From: CAVVSQ01 sp963848825
GTDB lineage: Bacteria; Planctomycetota; Planctomycetia; Gemmatales; Gemmataceae
Reading direction: 5' to 3'
Assembly: GCA_963848825.1 (NCBI GenBank)
Contig: CAWKFA010000015.1
Span: 434,001 to 498,000 of the forward strand
Length of the DNA: 64,000 bases
How positions within the stretch are numbered: position 1 is the first letter of the stretch; every line of letters starts with the position of its first letter. The notes below the pieces were generated by a model that worked only from the letters and a program-made list of their open reading frames with translations, had not been told where the DNA came from and did not search any database. Both the position numbers and the translations under genes were made by a program. Below, one piece after another: positions 28,639 through 38,146 of this stretch.

Positions 28639-28948
28639 AGGACCCGCCAGGAGACCATGATCGAAAACGCGGAGGGAATAAGGCATCCTCACGCCGTCAA
28701 CATTGCCGGATTCGCGAGAATTCGGGAACCTAAATGTTGTGCATCCGGCCCGTCAATCCGCGTGGGTACTTTACGCCGTCCGTACCTGATGCGTTCGCCG
28801 CATTCCTTGTTGTAGCGGGGCTGTCGATGCGGACAATGGCGACCAGATTGCGAGGAGTACGGTTGGGCGGCGTTCAAGCCAGCGGCAAGAAGTGGAAGTC
28901 ACGCGACCTCCGCCACGGCACCTGGACCGTGGCGGAGGTCTTAAAGGG
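28639..28948. other. Intergenic region, includes terminator hairpin
   Basis: 310 bp between the start of the ABC permease and the stop of the PKD-protein gene, both (-). Apart from the hairpin at 28905-28940 I see no coding or repeat signal. Confidence 0.5.
28905..28940 (-). terminator. Hairpin after the PKD-protein gene
   Basis: Perfect 14-bp stem (GACCTCCGCCACGG at 28905-28918, its complement at 28927-28940) with an 8-base loop, 9 bp past the stop codon at 28949. Very stable. There is no clear T run after it, so intrinsic termination is likely but not certain. Confidence 0.6.
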
Positions 28949-30238
28949 TTAGTTGCCAATCAGTTGCAGCTTCGCCTGAGCGTCGACCAGGTCGAGATGA
29001 ACGCCATCGGTTCCCACGGTGGCGGTGAAGTGATACGGATGGTTTTTGAACCGAACCACATCGTTGGCGGGCAGAGTGTAGAATTTCTGGACAACCGTGG
29101 CGCCGTCGTGAAGCTCGAGGTTGATCGTCGCACCTTTGCTTTCCCAGCGTTTGGACAATTTCGGCATGGGCAACAGGGTTTTGCCCGGAACGCTCAAGCT
29201 AGCCACCACCGGCTCCATTGTTTTCATGACCGGGTCTTGACGGTGCTCGAGAGTAAGAGCCACGGTTGGGGTCCAGCTCACCGGGACCGGGTTCTTTTGC
29301 CAGGCCATGATGCCGCCTGGTTTAACCAGCTCGCCGTTGAGTATTACTTTGGATTTGTCCGGCGAGATGGCCAGTTGTGGGTCTTTGACAGCCGCGTCGT
29401 TGACCGGCCGCGCGAACTTCGCATCGACAATCTGGTAGCCGGGCTCGGTGTGCGTCAGGGTGAAGGGAAAGAAATGCTCCTTCCGGTCGGAGGGAAAGAC
29501 GGCATTGAGATTAACTTCCTTGGTGAGACGGTCGACGTGCGTGGCCTGGAAGGTTACTTGCAACAAGGCGCTCGGGGAAGCGCTGTTGCCCACGTCGACA
29601 AACACCGTTTCGCTCTTTTCGACGGTATGCTTGCCGCTATAGGCGACCAGTTTCAAGGTATAAAAGCCAGCGTCCTTAATGGTGACGTAGCGTTCCTGAT
29701 TCGTTGAGTTGTCGGTGCTGACCTCCATGGGCCGGTCACTCCCCAGGGACCAGATGCAAAGTTCGGCATTCTTGATTTGCGAGGCAACTTTGAATGTTGC
29801 CGGCGCGTCGGGCTTGATGGTATCGACCTTGAAGGCTTCGATGACGGGGCCATTGTCGCTGCCGTCGCCAAGGCTAACGGTGGAGACGCGTTCATTTTCC
29901 TCGCCCAGGAAATTGTGCAGGCTCAGTTTAACGTTATAGGTGATGGGCCGGCTATATATATGCGTGATTTTATCCTGGTTCGCCGCAAAGGGCTCGAGTG
30001 GGCTGCCGTCGCCAAAGTCCCACCAGCCTTCGCTCGCGCCGGTTGAACGATTTTGGAAGGTCACGGTGAGGCCTTGTACTTGCTGGCCGAAGTTGGCAAC
30101 AGGCTTGGCGGGCTTGATAACGTTCGTGACCAGAGGAGAAACATACATGAGGACCGCGCCTGACAACAGGCCCATGATGCTCGTCATGACCGCTTTGATC
30201 CATCCGCTGATTTTGCTGGGGGCCTTCTCCTCGGCCAT
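28949..30238 (-). CDS. Membrane-anchored PKD-domain protein
   Basis: 429 residues. I chose the ATG at 30238 (MAEEKAPSK) because AAGGAGG stands ~6 bases upstream; the frame is open further back. One membrane segment is at ~16-38 (MTSIMGLLSGAVLMYVSPLV). A PKD domain follows (FQNRSTGASEGWWDFGDGSP, residues ~58-77), then three beta-rich regions without clear family marks. The layout suggests an envelope protein facing outwards. It is the last of a (-) run of secreted or membrane-bound genes starting at 35127. Confidence 0.8.
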   Translation of the reverse strand: MAEEKAPSKISGWIKAVMTSIMGLLSGAVLMYVSPLVTNVIKPAKPVANFGQQVQGLTVTFQNRSTGASEGWWDFGDGSPLEPFAANQDKITHIYSRPITYNVKLSLHNFLGEENERVSTVSLGDGSDNGPVIEAFKVDTIKPDAPATFKVASQIKNAELCIWSLGSDRPMEVSTDNSTNQERYVTIKDAGFYTLKLVAYSGKHTVEKSETVFVDVGNSASPSALLQVTFQATHVDRLTKEVNLNAVFPSDRKEHFFPFTLTHTEPGYQIVDAKFARPVNDAAVKDPQLAISPDKSKVILNGELVKPGGIMAWQKNPVPVSWTPTVALTLEHRQDPVMKTMEPVVASLSVPGKTLLPMPKLSKRWESKGATINLELHDGATVVQKFYTLPANDVVRFKNHPYHFTATVGTDGVHLDLVDAQAKLQLIGN

Positions 30239-30408
30239 GACGATCCTCCTTGATCGAAGTAGGACATGGAAAACCATGGTGAGAATACGCCAAATGCCAG
30301 TATGGCGTCGAGAGCACTTATCAAAAAGAATAAGGCCGGTTTCCAAAGGACCGCGGTGACGCGCATCCTTTGAAAGCCGGCCGATGGCGATTCACCGACC
30401 TCTCACTA

Positions 30409-31039
30409 TTAGAGATCTTGGTTTTTCTTGCCTTTTTTGCCGCCGCCGCCAAAATTGCCGCCGCCGGCACCCTTCATTTCCAGTTTGAATTCTTCGCCAA
30501 GCAGTTGCTTGAATGCCCTGCGCTGTTCGCTCGTGAGCACGAGGTCGACTTTCTCGGTCGTGTCCTTGTCGATGGCAGTGACTTTTTCCTGAATGCCCTG
30601 GAAGTTGCCCCCCTTGCCCTGGCCCCTGGCCTCGGCCAGTTCCTTCTTGCTGTCATCGAGGATGGTCCGGATGTTGGCCGACTGTTCAGGCGTGATCTTC
30701 AGTCTGTGTTTGCACGGTGGGATCGAGATAAGCCTGGGTCCGGCGCTGTTGCAGTTCGATTTGACGCAGACGCGTCATTTGTTTGTCGTCAAGAACGCTG
30801 CTCAGGCCTTTCAGAATCGCGGCGGGAATCTTTTCGACCTGGTCATCAGTGACGTTTAATTCCTTCTTGACCTGATCCAGGCGCAACAGGGAGGCGGCAT
30901 CCTGCGCGATAATCGCGCCGCCGAAGCCGCCCGCGCCGAAGCCGCCCTTGCCCTTACCGCCGGGTTGCTGGCCGCCGGCAAGATTGACCAGAATAAACGC
31001 GGCGACCAGCGCCACCAGAGATCGACCGACTAAACGCAT
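30409..31039 (-). CDS. Secreted LTxxQ-like (Spy/CpxP-type) protein (frameshifted)
   Basis: The ATG at 31039 gives MRLVGRSLVALVAAFILVNL, a signal peptide, then a Gly/Lys-rich stretch. Two similar helical units have ELNVTDDQVEKIPAAI and LTSEQRRAFKQLLGEEFKLE, with the LTxxQ pattern of periplasmic Spy/CpxP proteins. An extra base near 30705 breaks the frame; the next frame reads LKITPEQSANIRTILDDSKK and ends KKGKKNQDL at 30409. About 210 residues. It probably acts as a periplasmic chaperone or stress sensor, by family only. Confidence 0.7.
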
Positions 31040-31118
31040 GGGAAATTCCTCCCGGAAAAATGGTTTTATTTTATCCACGGGGAATTAACCCATCGTCGCT
31101 GGCAAAGTTTCGCGTTTC

Positions 31119-32906
31119 TTATTTTTTTTCCGGAGTTTGGGTCTGCCCGCCCAAGATAGTCTCCACGGAAGGGCCGCTGGCCTGGGCGGCGTCGAGCCCT
31201 TTCTTCGGGGATGGATGGGCGATAAGCTTCCACCGGTCTTCAAATTGCATTTTGCCCCAATGAACATCGTTTTCGATGTCATGGCAGCCCTGACAGAAAT
31301 CATTCAGGCGGCGGTGCCGACGCACGTATTCTTCTTTCTTCGCTTCGGGCGATGAGTTGGGATCGAGCTCTCTGGCCGTCGGCCGATAGGGATTGATGAG
31401 GCGACGGATGTCGGCATCATTGAAATTATTGACGTGCGAGCTTCCCGGACCGTGACAGCTTTCGCAGCCCACGTCTTGCAGCTTCTGATTATGTTTGGCC
31501 AGCGCCTCGAGGTTGCCATCCTTGGGAAGATCGTTGTAACCGGTGGAGTATTTAAAGCCGACTGTATGGCAAACCACGCACTCGCCATCGAATTGGCGTA
31601 GCTTGGGGTTCTTGGCGTTCACCAGGGCAGAGAAGGCATGGGAATGCTTGGATTGAGTCCATACGTTGGAGGCTTCTTGATGACAGGTGGCACAGCGGTC
31701 CGAACCGACGTAGCGAGCGTCGTCGTGAGTCGTTTGCACCACATGTTTAGTGCGAGGGAAACGCGCCAAAAAATTGCTGGCGTGCACATCTTCGGTGTAT
31801 TTCTCCATGAGCGCCGTCACCGGGTTGGCCTTTTCCAGTCCCGGCTTGGTCTCGAACTCCGGGCCCATGGATACCAGTTGATAGCGCAGCTCGATGCCGG
31901 TCGCGGTTTTCCAGGCGCCGATGACTCCCACGTAACGCCCTTTATGGCCAATCGTTAAAATGGATGTGCTCGGAGCGCCGGCATCTTTTTGCGGAAAGGC
32001 TGGCGGGTCTTCGTCCTCCGTCAGGCACAGGAGAACATGGACCGGCGCGATCGCTGGGTTCTTCAGGTGTTCCTTGTGGAGCGCGGCCGCATAGGCCATC
32101 GCTTCCTTTTCATATCCCTGGAAGAGCATGATACTTATGTCGACTTTTTGCTTGGTGAGAACCTCCAAGGTGTGCGGTAATACCTTTTCTTTCTCGATGA
32201 ACTTCACTTCGGTCTGCTTGGGGGGCAACCCTTCAAGGATGCCCTTGGCGGCCCCGTCCCCAATGACGCCGATGACGCCGAGTTTGAAACGCGACGCCTG
32301 AAAGATCTCCCCCTGGTGCACATTGAGGGCGTGGAAAAGTTCGCCAGTCGTGGTGCCAGCCAGGTTGGCGGCCACAGGCCGTGGCTGGGCATCGTTGACG
32401 GAATACTCGGCCAGGGCGTCGATAAGCGGCATCAGAAATTCGTTCTTGCCGATGCCGATCGCCTTATAGTCCATGAGTTTAAGGGCTTTCATGGCGTATA
32501 TGTATTTGAGGCGGTGCTGCGGCATCGTCGTCTGCGCGATATCGCCAAGGTCAATTGCCGTTACGGGCCAGCCCTTCTCCTTGAGCGATTGCATGAAGTT
32601 ATAGCGCCGCGACAGACCCCCTTTTTGGGGATCGGAACAACCGCAGGGCTGAAGATAACCCTGCATCTGCCCGCTCAAAATAATAGCGAGATCCGGTTTT
32701 TTCCAACCCACGAACATGGGCAGGGGTCGGTCCTTGCCCGCGTCAACATCCTGGGCGATGCCATGTTGAGTTGTGCCGCGAATCACGAAGTAGCTGGCCA
32801 GCAGGGTCGCGAGCATGACCAACGACAGCCCAAGCCAACGCCAGGCCGGGCGTTTTCTTTGAAAGTTTGGGGTCTGGGAAAGGGAGGTCTGGGAATCGTA
32901 CTCCAT
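31119..32906 (-). CDS. Metallophosphatase-like protein fused to a tetrahaem cytochrome c
   Basis: 595 residues. The ATG at 32906 is preferred over 32921 because MEYDSQTSL begins the natural cytoplasmic tail. A membrane segment (WLGLSLVMLATLLASYFVI) anchors it. Residues ~75-330 resemble the UshA/5'-nucleotidase fold (LAIILSGQMQGYLQPCGCSD, VTAIDLGDI) but with reduced metal motifs. The C-terminal third has four CxxCH haem sites: CATCH, CVVCH, CESCH, CQGCH, with further His residues as ligands. It probably moves electrons on the outer face of the inner membrane. Planctomycetes have several such hybrids. Confidence 0.85.
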   Translation of the reverse strand: MEYDSQTSLSQTPNFQRKRPAWRWLGLSLVMLATLLASYFVIRGTTQHGIAQDVDAGKDRPLPMFVGWKKPDLAIILSGQMQGYLQPCGCSDPQKGGLSRRYNFMQSLKEKGWPVTAIDLGDIAQTTMPQHRLKYIYAMKALKLMDYKAIGIGKNEFLMPLIDALAEYSVNDAQPRPVAANLAGTTTGELFHALNVHQGEIFQASRFKLGVIGVIGDGAAKGILEGLPPKQTEVKFIEKEKVLPHTLEVLTKQKVDISIMLFQGYEKEAMAYAAALHKEHLKNPAIAPVHVLLCLTEDEDPPAFPQKDAGAPSTSILTIGHKGRYVGVIGAWKTATGIELRYQLVSMGPEFETKPGLEKANPVTALMEKYTEDVHASNFLARFPRTKHVVQTTHDDARYVGSDRCATCHQEASNVWTQSKHSHAFSALVNAKNPKLRQFDGECVVCHTVGFKYSTGYNDLPKDGNLEALAKHNQKLQDVGCESCHGPGSSHVNNFNDADIRRLINPYRPTARELDPNSSPEAKKEEYVRRHRRLNDFCQGCHDIENDVHWGKMQFEDRWKLIAHPSPKKGLDAAQASGPSVETILGGQTQTPEKK

Positions 32907-33099
32907 AAACCAGGTCCTCAAGAAGGTGCAAAAGGCGCACCGCTCCTACCACGGTGCGTCAAATTCATTCATCTACTTTTTTACGTTTTCTGTCAACACA
33001 GTTAACGCGGTTTTCAACTTTCGCGTTGCACGCCAGCGGAGCCTTCCGCTGGGTCTAAATCGCCTACGTCCGGCCAATATGGCCCTGGATTCGGACTTG

Positions 33100-34395
33100 C
33101 TAGGACTGTCCGTTGCCAGTCACCGGGATGCGGATAAAGCGTGGCGGGCTTGTTTGCGTGCGTAAAATGATGACGCTGTCATCAGGCAAGGTGCCGAATT
33201 GAGTATTTGGGGGAACCGTGATTTCCAGCTCCCATTTGAGGCGGGCGCCGGTTTTCTCCCCCCTGGTGAGTTTAACCCCCAGCGTCGGTGGCGACTGACT
33301 GGCAAGCTCCAGCAGCGTCTGGTCTTCCGTCCACAGGGACACCGTCGTTTGCATGCCCTCCTTGGCACGGAATGTTTTCAGGTCAATCTTGCCCCGATCT
33401 TCGGCGTTGCCGACAACGATGTCCCCTTTGACGGAACCGAGGACCTGCGGTCCGGGCACGGTGTCGCCGTCTAAAAGAAAATTAACCGGATGAATAAAGG
33501 GCCCCTGGTCCAACTGCTTGTTATCGGCCTTTTCATGGACCGTCACCACGAACCGATAAGCCCGGCGGATGCGCGTATTGGTCCCATCTTGACGCAATTT
33601 TACTTCCAGGGCGTGGGTTTCCTCGGGGCTCAACGGCTTACTCTCATAATGAAAGAGGGAATGCGTCCGATCAGCCCACTGCAAATCAAGCATGGAACGC
33701 GTGGACGACCAAACTGTGAATTCGGCGGCGGCACTGCCGCCCGGGGCGAGATTGCCCACGCTGATGCGCCCGGGAGAATAGCGAATCGGCGCGGCCACGA
33801 TGGTCGGTACCTGGAGCTTTTCGAACCCGCGTTCACGCACCTGACCCGTGGGCTGGTACCAAACGTCCATCTTGAGCTTGAGACGGTATCCCGGCTCACG
33901 TCGGCCCTGCCACTGGACCCTGACCAATCCCTTGGCGCTGGCGGGCACCTGGAAACCCTTGGTATCGCTCTCCGTGATCTTTGTCCATTTCCAGTCGCCG
34001 GCCTTGGCCGTCATAGGATCCTTGAGCAGTTCCCGGTTATAGCGCTCCCAATCGGAGGGGTCCACGAGGCACACCTCCATATGGCTGCAATCGCACTCGG
34101 TGTGCTGCAAGCCGATATCCGCCGTTTGATTGAGCGTATTTTCAAACGGAAAATCACAATGACCTTCGACCCCTTTTTCAATTTCCAGGGCATATGCGTC
34201 GTCTTCCGGGTCCCAGATGGCCCGAGTAAACGAAAACTTGAGCGTTCCCGGCGTCACTTGACCGGAAAGCATAACGGGCTGGGTGATGCTCGTCGAGGCG
34301 CGACGCGGCATGAATTGCGTAATCCAGGCCAGCGCACCTACCAGGAGCACGAAGAGGACGCCGGCCAAAAGATAGCGGAACGTGGCTTTCGTCAT
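33100..34395 (-). CDS. Membrane-anchored hypothetical protein with DUF1573-like features
   Basis: 431 residues. The start overlaps the upstream UVR-gene stop as ATGA (34392-34395), so the two are coupled. A membrane helix is at ~7-27 (LLAGVLFVLLVGALAWI). Next comes a Cys-containing part (ECDCSHMEVC), then two or three beta-rich domains of which RISVGNLAPGGSAAAEFTVW resembles the DUF1573 repeat. Possible role: envelope protein in the same complex as the tetrahaem cytochrome downstream (194 bp away). Function not known. Confidence 0.7.
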   Translation of the reverse strand: MTKATFRYLLAGVLFVLLVGALAWITQFMPRRASTSITQPVMLSGQVTPGTLKFSFTRAIWDPEDDAYALEIEKGVEGHCDFPFENTLNQTADIGLQHTECDCSHMEVCLVDPSDWERYNRELLKDPMTAKAGDWKWTKITESDTKGFQVPASAKGLVRVQWQGRREPGYRLKLKMDVWYQPTGQVRERGFEKLQVPTIVAAPIRYSPGRISVGNLAPGGSAAAEFTVWSSTRSMLDLQWADRTHSLFHYESKPLSPEETHALEVKLRQDGTNTRIRRAYRFVVTVHEKADNKQLDQGPFIHPVNFLLDGDTVPGPQVLGSVKGDIVVGNAEDRGKIDLKTFRAKEGMQTTVSLWTEDQTLLELASQSPPTLGVKLTRGEKTGARLKWELEITVPPNTQFGTLPDDSVIILRTQTSPPRFIRIPVTGNGQS

Positions 34396-35127
34396 GATTG
34401 TTTTTGCTTGAGGGCGTCACGCAATTGCGCGGCTTTTTCGTAGTCTTCGTCCGCGATGGCCTGCTCGAGTTGCTCGCGCAACGTTGATTTAATCTTGTAT
34501 TCCTCGCGCAACGATTGATCCACTTTGCGCAGATGCTGAACCATGCCGTCCTCTTCCATCTCGTCTTCCATGTCAAAGGCGGCGAAAAAGGTTCGCAGCT
34601 TGTCGAGCCCCTCCCGGATGTCATCAACGGCCCGTTCCGGGTGCCCTTTTTCCACCTGCAGCGCGGCCGCGGCCTGCGTCCGCTGGAAGATCACGAAGCC
34701 TCGATATTGCTCGTGGGCTTGCAAGTAATCGTCGCTCGGGGAATGGTCCTTCACCAGGTCCATGAGCGTCAACGTATGGTCCGCGTCGGCGATGGCCCGG
34801 CCATAATTGCGCAGTGCCAGCCAGCAAATGCGCCGGTGGTAGTACTGCAGAAACTCCTGGTCCGCTTCCTGGCACTGCTCCTCGCTCAAAACCAACTGTC
34901 CCTCAGTTTTCGCCGCCATGCGGGCCTGTTCTTGCAAATAATCCAGGTAGGTCGGGTGCCCGTGCGGCCGGTTGCCGTCAGGCTTGCCCGTCGTCTCGAT
35001 CTGCAGAATGCCGAGATCGACGCGCATCTGGATGACCTGCCGGTTGCCGCGCGGGTACGAGACGCGCCTGGACCATTCCCGGTTTATAATCCCAACCTTC
35101 GAGCACGAAGTCGATGTCCTGATTCAC
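34392..35127 (-). CDS. UVR-motif protein (frameshifted)
   Basis: The GTG at 35127 starts a conserved head (DIDFVLEGWDYKPGMVQARL); after a shift near 35050 the frame continues RQVIQMRVDLGILQIETTG, RPHGHPTYLDYLQEQAR and a helical middle. The end, LREQLEQAIADEDYEKAAQL, is the UvrB/UvrC-interaction (UVR) motif also seen in McsA. About 245 residues. It is not a nuclease; it may be a scaffold or adaptor. It heads the (-) run that ends with the PKD gene. The frame joint is placed by family resemblance. Confidence 0.75.
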
Positions 35128-35361
35128 TACGCTCCCCTTTGGCTGAGGGATCACCGTTTTCTTTTTTTCATCTTAGCTATTCTCGCCAGGGTTTCGCAAT
35201 GGAACCCCGCATGAAGGGGAACAAATTCCGGAAATTGGCGGAGTACCAGGTCCCTGCCGGCTTATAAACATGGGATTTCGCCAGCGCCCCTGGCTTTATC
35301 CGGCTGAATGATGCTATAATTGCTTACCTCTTCCAGGCGGAAGGGCGGAAGGATTGGCCGG

Positions 35362-35727
35362 ATGGACGTTCAACTCAGGGTAGTGCAAGGAAAACCCAAG
35401 GGACTTTGCGTACACTTCGCCAAGGGCGAGTTTATTTTTGGCCGCGGCCCTGAATGCTACATCCGCCCCAACAGCGAATGGGTGAGCCGGCAGCATTGCC
35501 TATTCAAGGTCGCCGACGCCGGTATTTCGCTGCGCAACCTGGGAAGTTCGAACGGCACGCTTGTCAATGGCCGACTGATCACCCAGGAGCATCTTTTACA
35601 CAATGGGGATACGTTGCAACTCGGTCCGCTGGTCCTACAACTAGTGGTTGGCGACTCTCCCACCATGATCGGTCAGTTGGGCCATTCCGAGACCTTGCAT
35701 GATGTCCCCGGACACGCCCATCCTTGA
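35362..35727 (+). CDS. Single-domain FHA protein
   Basis: 121 residues, nearly all one FHA domain, which binds phosphothreonine. The marks are FIFGRGPECYIRPNSEWVSR, then QHC, and LRNLGSSNGTLVNG. I chose the ATG at 35362 (MDVQLRVVQG) because the domain starts there; the open frame extends to 35320. Its end overlaps the ABC ATPase start by 29 bp, so the two are made together. This suggests control of the transporter by a Ser/Thr kinase. Confidence 0.88.
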   Translation: MDVQLRVVQGKPKGLCVHFAKGEFIFGRGPECYIRPNSEWVSRQHCLFKVADAGISLRNLGSSNGTLVNGRLITQEHLLHNGDTLQLGPLVLQLVVGDSPTMIGQLGHSETLHDVPGHAHP

Positions 35728-36440
35728 GATCACCGGACTCTGCAAATCCTTCGGAACCACGCCCGCGCTCAAAGGCGTCTCTCTCCAAATCAAACAAGGC
35801 GAAGTCTTCGGCCTGCTTGGTCCCAACGGCGCCGGCAAGTCCACGCTAATTTCCATCATCTGCGGACTGCTCTCGTCAGACGCCGGCAGCGTATTGTTTG
35901 CCGGTAAGCCCATGATCCGTGGCCGTAAACACTTGCTCGGCATCGTCCCCCAGGACCTGGCCATTTACAGCGAATTGACCGCCCGCGAAAACCTGCGTTT
36001 CTTCGGCCAGCTCTACGGGCTGGGGGGCGCCGACCTGGAGGGCCAGATCGCGGAGGTATTGCGTGGAGTCGGTCTTCTCGATCGTGCCGATCACCGCGTG
36101 GCCACCTTTTCCGGCGGCATGAAGCGCCGCTTGAACCTCGGCGCCGCCCTGGTGCACAGGCCACGATTGCTGCTGCTCGACGAACCCACCGTCGGTGTTG
36201 ATCCGCAGTCGCGCAATCACATCTTTGAAGAGGTTCGCCGCCTCAACAGCCAAGGCTTGACCATCTTCTATACCAGTCATTACATGGAAGAAGTGGAGGC
36301 GCTCTGTGCACGCGTTGGCATCCTCGAACAGGGATGCGCTCATCGCTTGTGATTCGCTCGCGAACCTGCTCGCGCATCATGGTGAATCCAATTTGGAGCG
36401 TGTCTTCCTGAAATTGACCGGCAGGGGCCTGCGTGATTGA
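35699..36440 (+). CDS. ABC transporter ATPase (frameshifted near the end)
   Basis: Complete nucleotide-binding domain: Walker A GPNGAGKST, Q-loop IVPQDLAIYSELTAREN, signature FSGGMKRRLNLG, Walker B LLLLDEPTVGVDP and switch YTSHYMEEVE. This is the CcmA/DRA type that works with ABC-2 permeases. A missing base near 36330 closes the frame early at 36352; the neighbouring frame reads ALIACDSLANLLAHHGESNL and ends GRGLRD at 36440. The start ATGATG is at 35699/35702. Confidence 0.9.
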
Positions 36441-36464
36441 CGGTAGCCCGCCCTGGAGAACGCG

Positions 36465-38129
36465 ATGGTGATTTGGACCTTGGCCCGCAAGGACCTGCGC
36501 CTTCTGGTGCGCGACGCCCGGGCCCTGGTGATTTTGCTCATCATGCCGCTTATCTTTATTCTGGTCCTCGGCCTTTCCCTGGGCGAAGGCTTTGGGCAAA
36601 AGGCGGAAGACCGCCTACGCGTATCGGTTTTGAACCTCGACGAGGGCCTGCCACGCTATTTCGAGCGCGCCACGATGGCCCGCGACGGCCTGGCCTGGTT
36701 GACCGCCTCGTGGGGTCAATTACCCGGCGCCGGCCCGATCGGCGTGCCCCTGCTCAGCGCCGCCGCGCTATCCCAGGCCAATCATCCTGCCTGGTTTCCT
36801 CACGTGCCCTGGTCCGAGCTGGTGTTGCGTGACCTGAGCGAGACGGCCGACATCAAGATCGAATTGATCGCCAGCCGCGCCGAGGCCGAGCGCCTCGTAC
36901 AAAACAGCCAGCGGGCGGCCGTGTTGGTTCTGGGCAAGTCCTTTAGCAAACGCGCGCAGCGGGCTTCCTTTCTAACCGCTGGATGGCGCGAGACGCTGAC
37001 CGCCGGAAGCGTTTATCCCCGGCCCGGCGACCCCATTTTGCTCACCTGGGCCGCCTTCGCCAATGAGAACCAAACCAGTCTGCCCCTCTATCTTGAGGAG
37101 GGCCTCAATCCGTTTTTTCGTGATGGTGTAAAACTCGACATCCTCGAAGTGGAAGTCCTGAAAGACCCCACGCAAAGGACCGCGTCCGCCATTATCGACC
37201 AGGTAGTGCAAGGGACCATGCTGCGCGTGCTCATGCCCTGGATGATTGGGCGGGCTTTCGAGAAAGTGGGCGATCCTGCTTTTTTAGCGCTGCTGGGCCA
37301 GGAAGGACAACTGCCCGCGCCGGTCAAGGTGTTTCTGACAAGCACCTTCGTGCCCCGCGAGCAGCGCCGCCTGCTCAGCGCGGGCCTGCAAAATGCCTTG
37401 CAAAATCTTTTTCCCAAGTACAACTTGACCGCCAAGACGTGGGCGTCACTTACCAAGGAGCATGAGCACCATGGGGGTGGTGCCGCGGCGAGTCCCTATC
37501 GAGAAGAAGGGAGCGGCTGGCTCAAACGGGGCGCCATTCGCTACCAGCTTCTCGTTCCCTCTTATCTTGTGATGTTCGCCTTTTTTCTGGTGCTCACGGT
37601 CGGCTGGCTTTTTGTGGCGGAACGGCGCCAGGGCACGATGAAGCGGCTCGTCGCGGCGCCGTTGACGCGTGGGCAAATACTGCTCGGCAAGCTCATTCCC
37701 TGCTTGCTGTTGTCGCTTTTTCAAGGCTTTTTTCTGTTGCTCGCCGGCAAACTGCTTTTCGCCATGAGTTGGGGCACCCAACCTTATTGGCTCTTTCTGG
37801 TGGCCGCGGCAACGTCGTGGGCGGCCATGGGGATGGCCTTGCTCGTCGCGGCGCTGGCCAGGACCGAGACCCAGGTAGCCATCTATGGTACGCTCCTGGT
37901 GCTCGTGCTGGCTGGACTGAGCGGTTGCATGATGGATCGCGCCGTGATGCCCGAACAGATGCGAACGCTGAGCAAAATCACGCCCCACGCCTGGGCCCTG
38001 GATGCCTATCGACAACTTCTTGTGAACCCTGAGCCGAACGTTGCCCTGGTCGCGGTGGCGTGCGCGGTTTTAGCCCTGTTCGGCTTTGTTTTTTTGATAA
38101 TCGCCTGGGCGACACTGCGCCTCGAGTAA
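36465..38129 (+). CDS. ABC-2-type permease with large external loop
   Basis: 554 residues. One membrane segment near the N-terminus (LVILLIMPLIFILVLGLSLG), a ~320-residue soluble region, then five or six segments at the C-terminus, beginning LVPSYLVMFAFFLVLTVGWL and including RRQGTMKRLVAAPLTRGQIL, the conserved motif of YhgE/DrrB-type exporters. It lies 24 bp after the ATPase gene, with which it must form the exporter. Substrate unknown. Confidence 0.9.
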   Translation: MVIWTLARKDLRLLVRDARALVILLIMPLIFILVLGLSLGEGFGQKAEDRLRVSVLNLDEGLPRYFERATMARDGLAWLTASWGQLPGAGPIGVPLLSAAALSQANHPAWFPHVPWSELVLRDLSETADIKIELIASRAEAERLVQNSQRAAVLVLGKSFSKRAQRASFLTAGWRETLTAGSVYPRPGDPILLTWAAFANENQTSLPLYLEEGLNPFFRDGVKLDILEVEVLKDPTQRTASAIIDQVVQGTMLRVLMPWMIGRAFEKVGDPAFLALLGQEGQLPAPVKVFLTSTFVPREQRRLLSAGLQNALQNLFPKYNLTAKTWASLTKEHEHHGGGAAASPYREEGSGWLKRGAIRYQLLVPSYLVMFAFFLVLTVGWLFVAERRQGTMKRLVAAPLTRGQILLGKLIPCLLLSLFQGFFLLLAGKLLFAMSWGTQPYWLFLVAAATSWAAMGMALLVAALARTETQVAIYGTLLVLVLAGLSGCMMDRAVMPEQMRTLSKITPHAWALDAYRQLLVNPEPNVALVAVACAVLALFGFVFLIIAWATLRLE

Positions 38130-38146
38130 CAGGCAGCGCCGACCCG

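Noticed and set aside
28734..28952. 72-codon plus open frame before the PKD gene
   Set aside because: It runs into a perfect hairpin and has no family or ribosome site.
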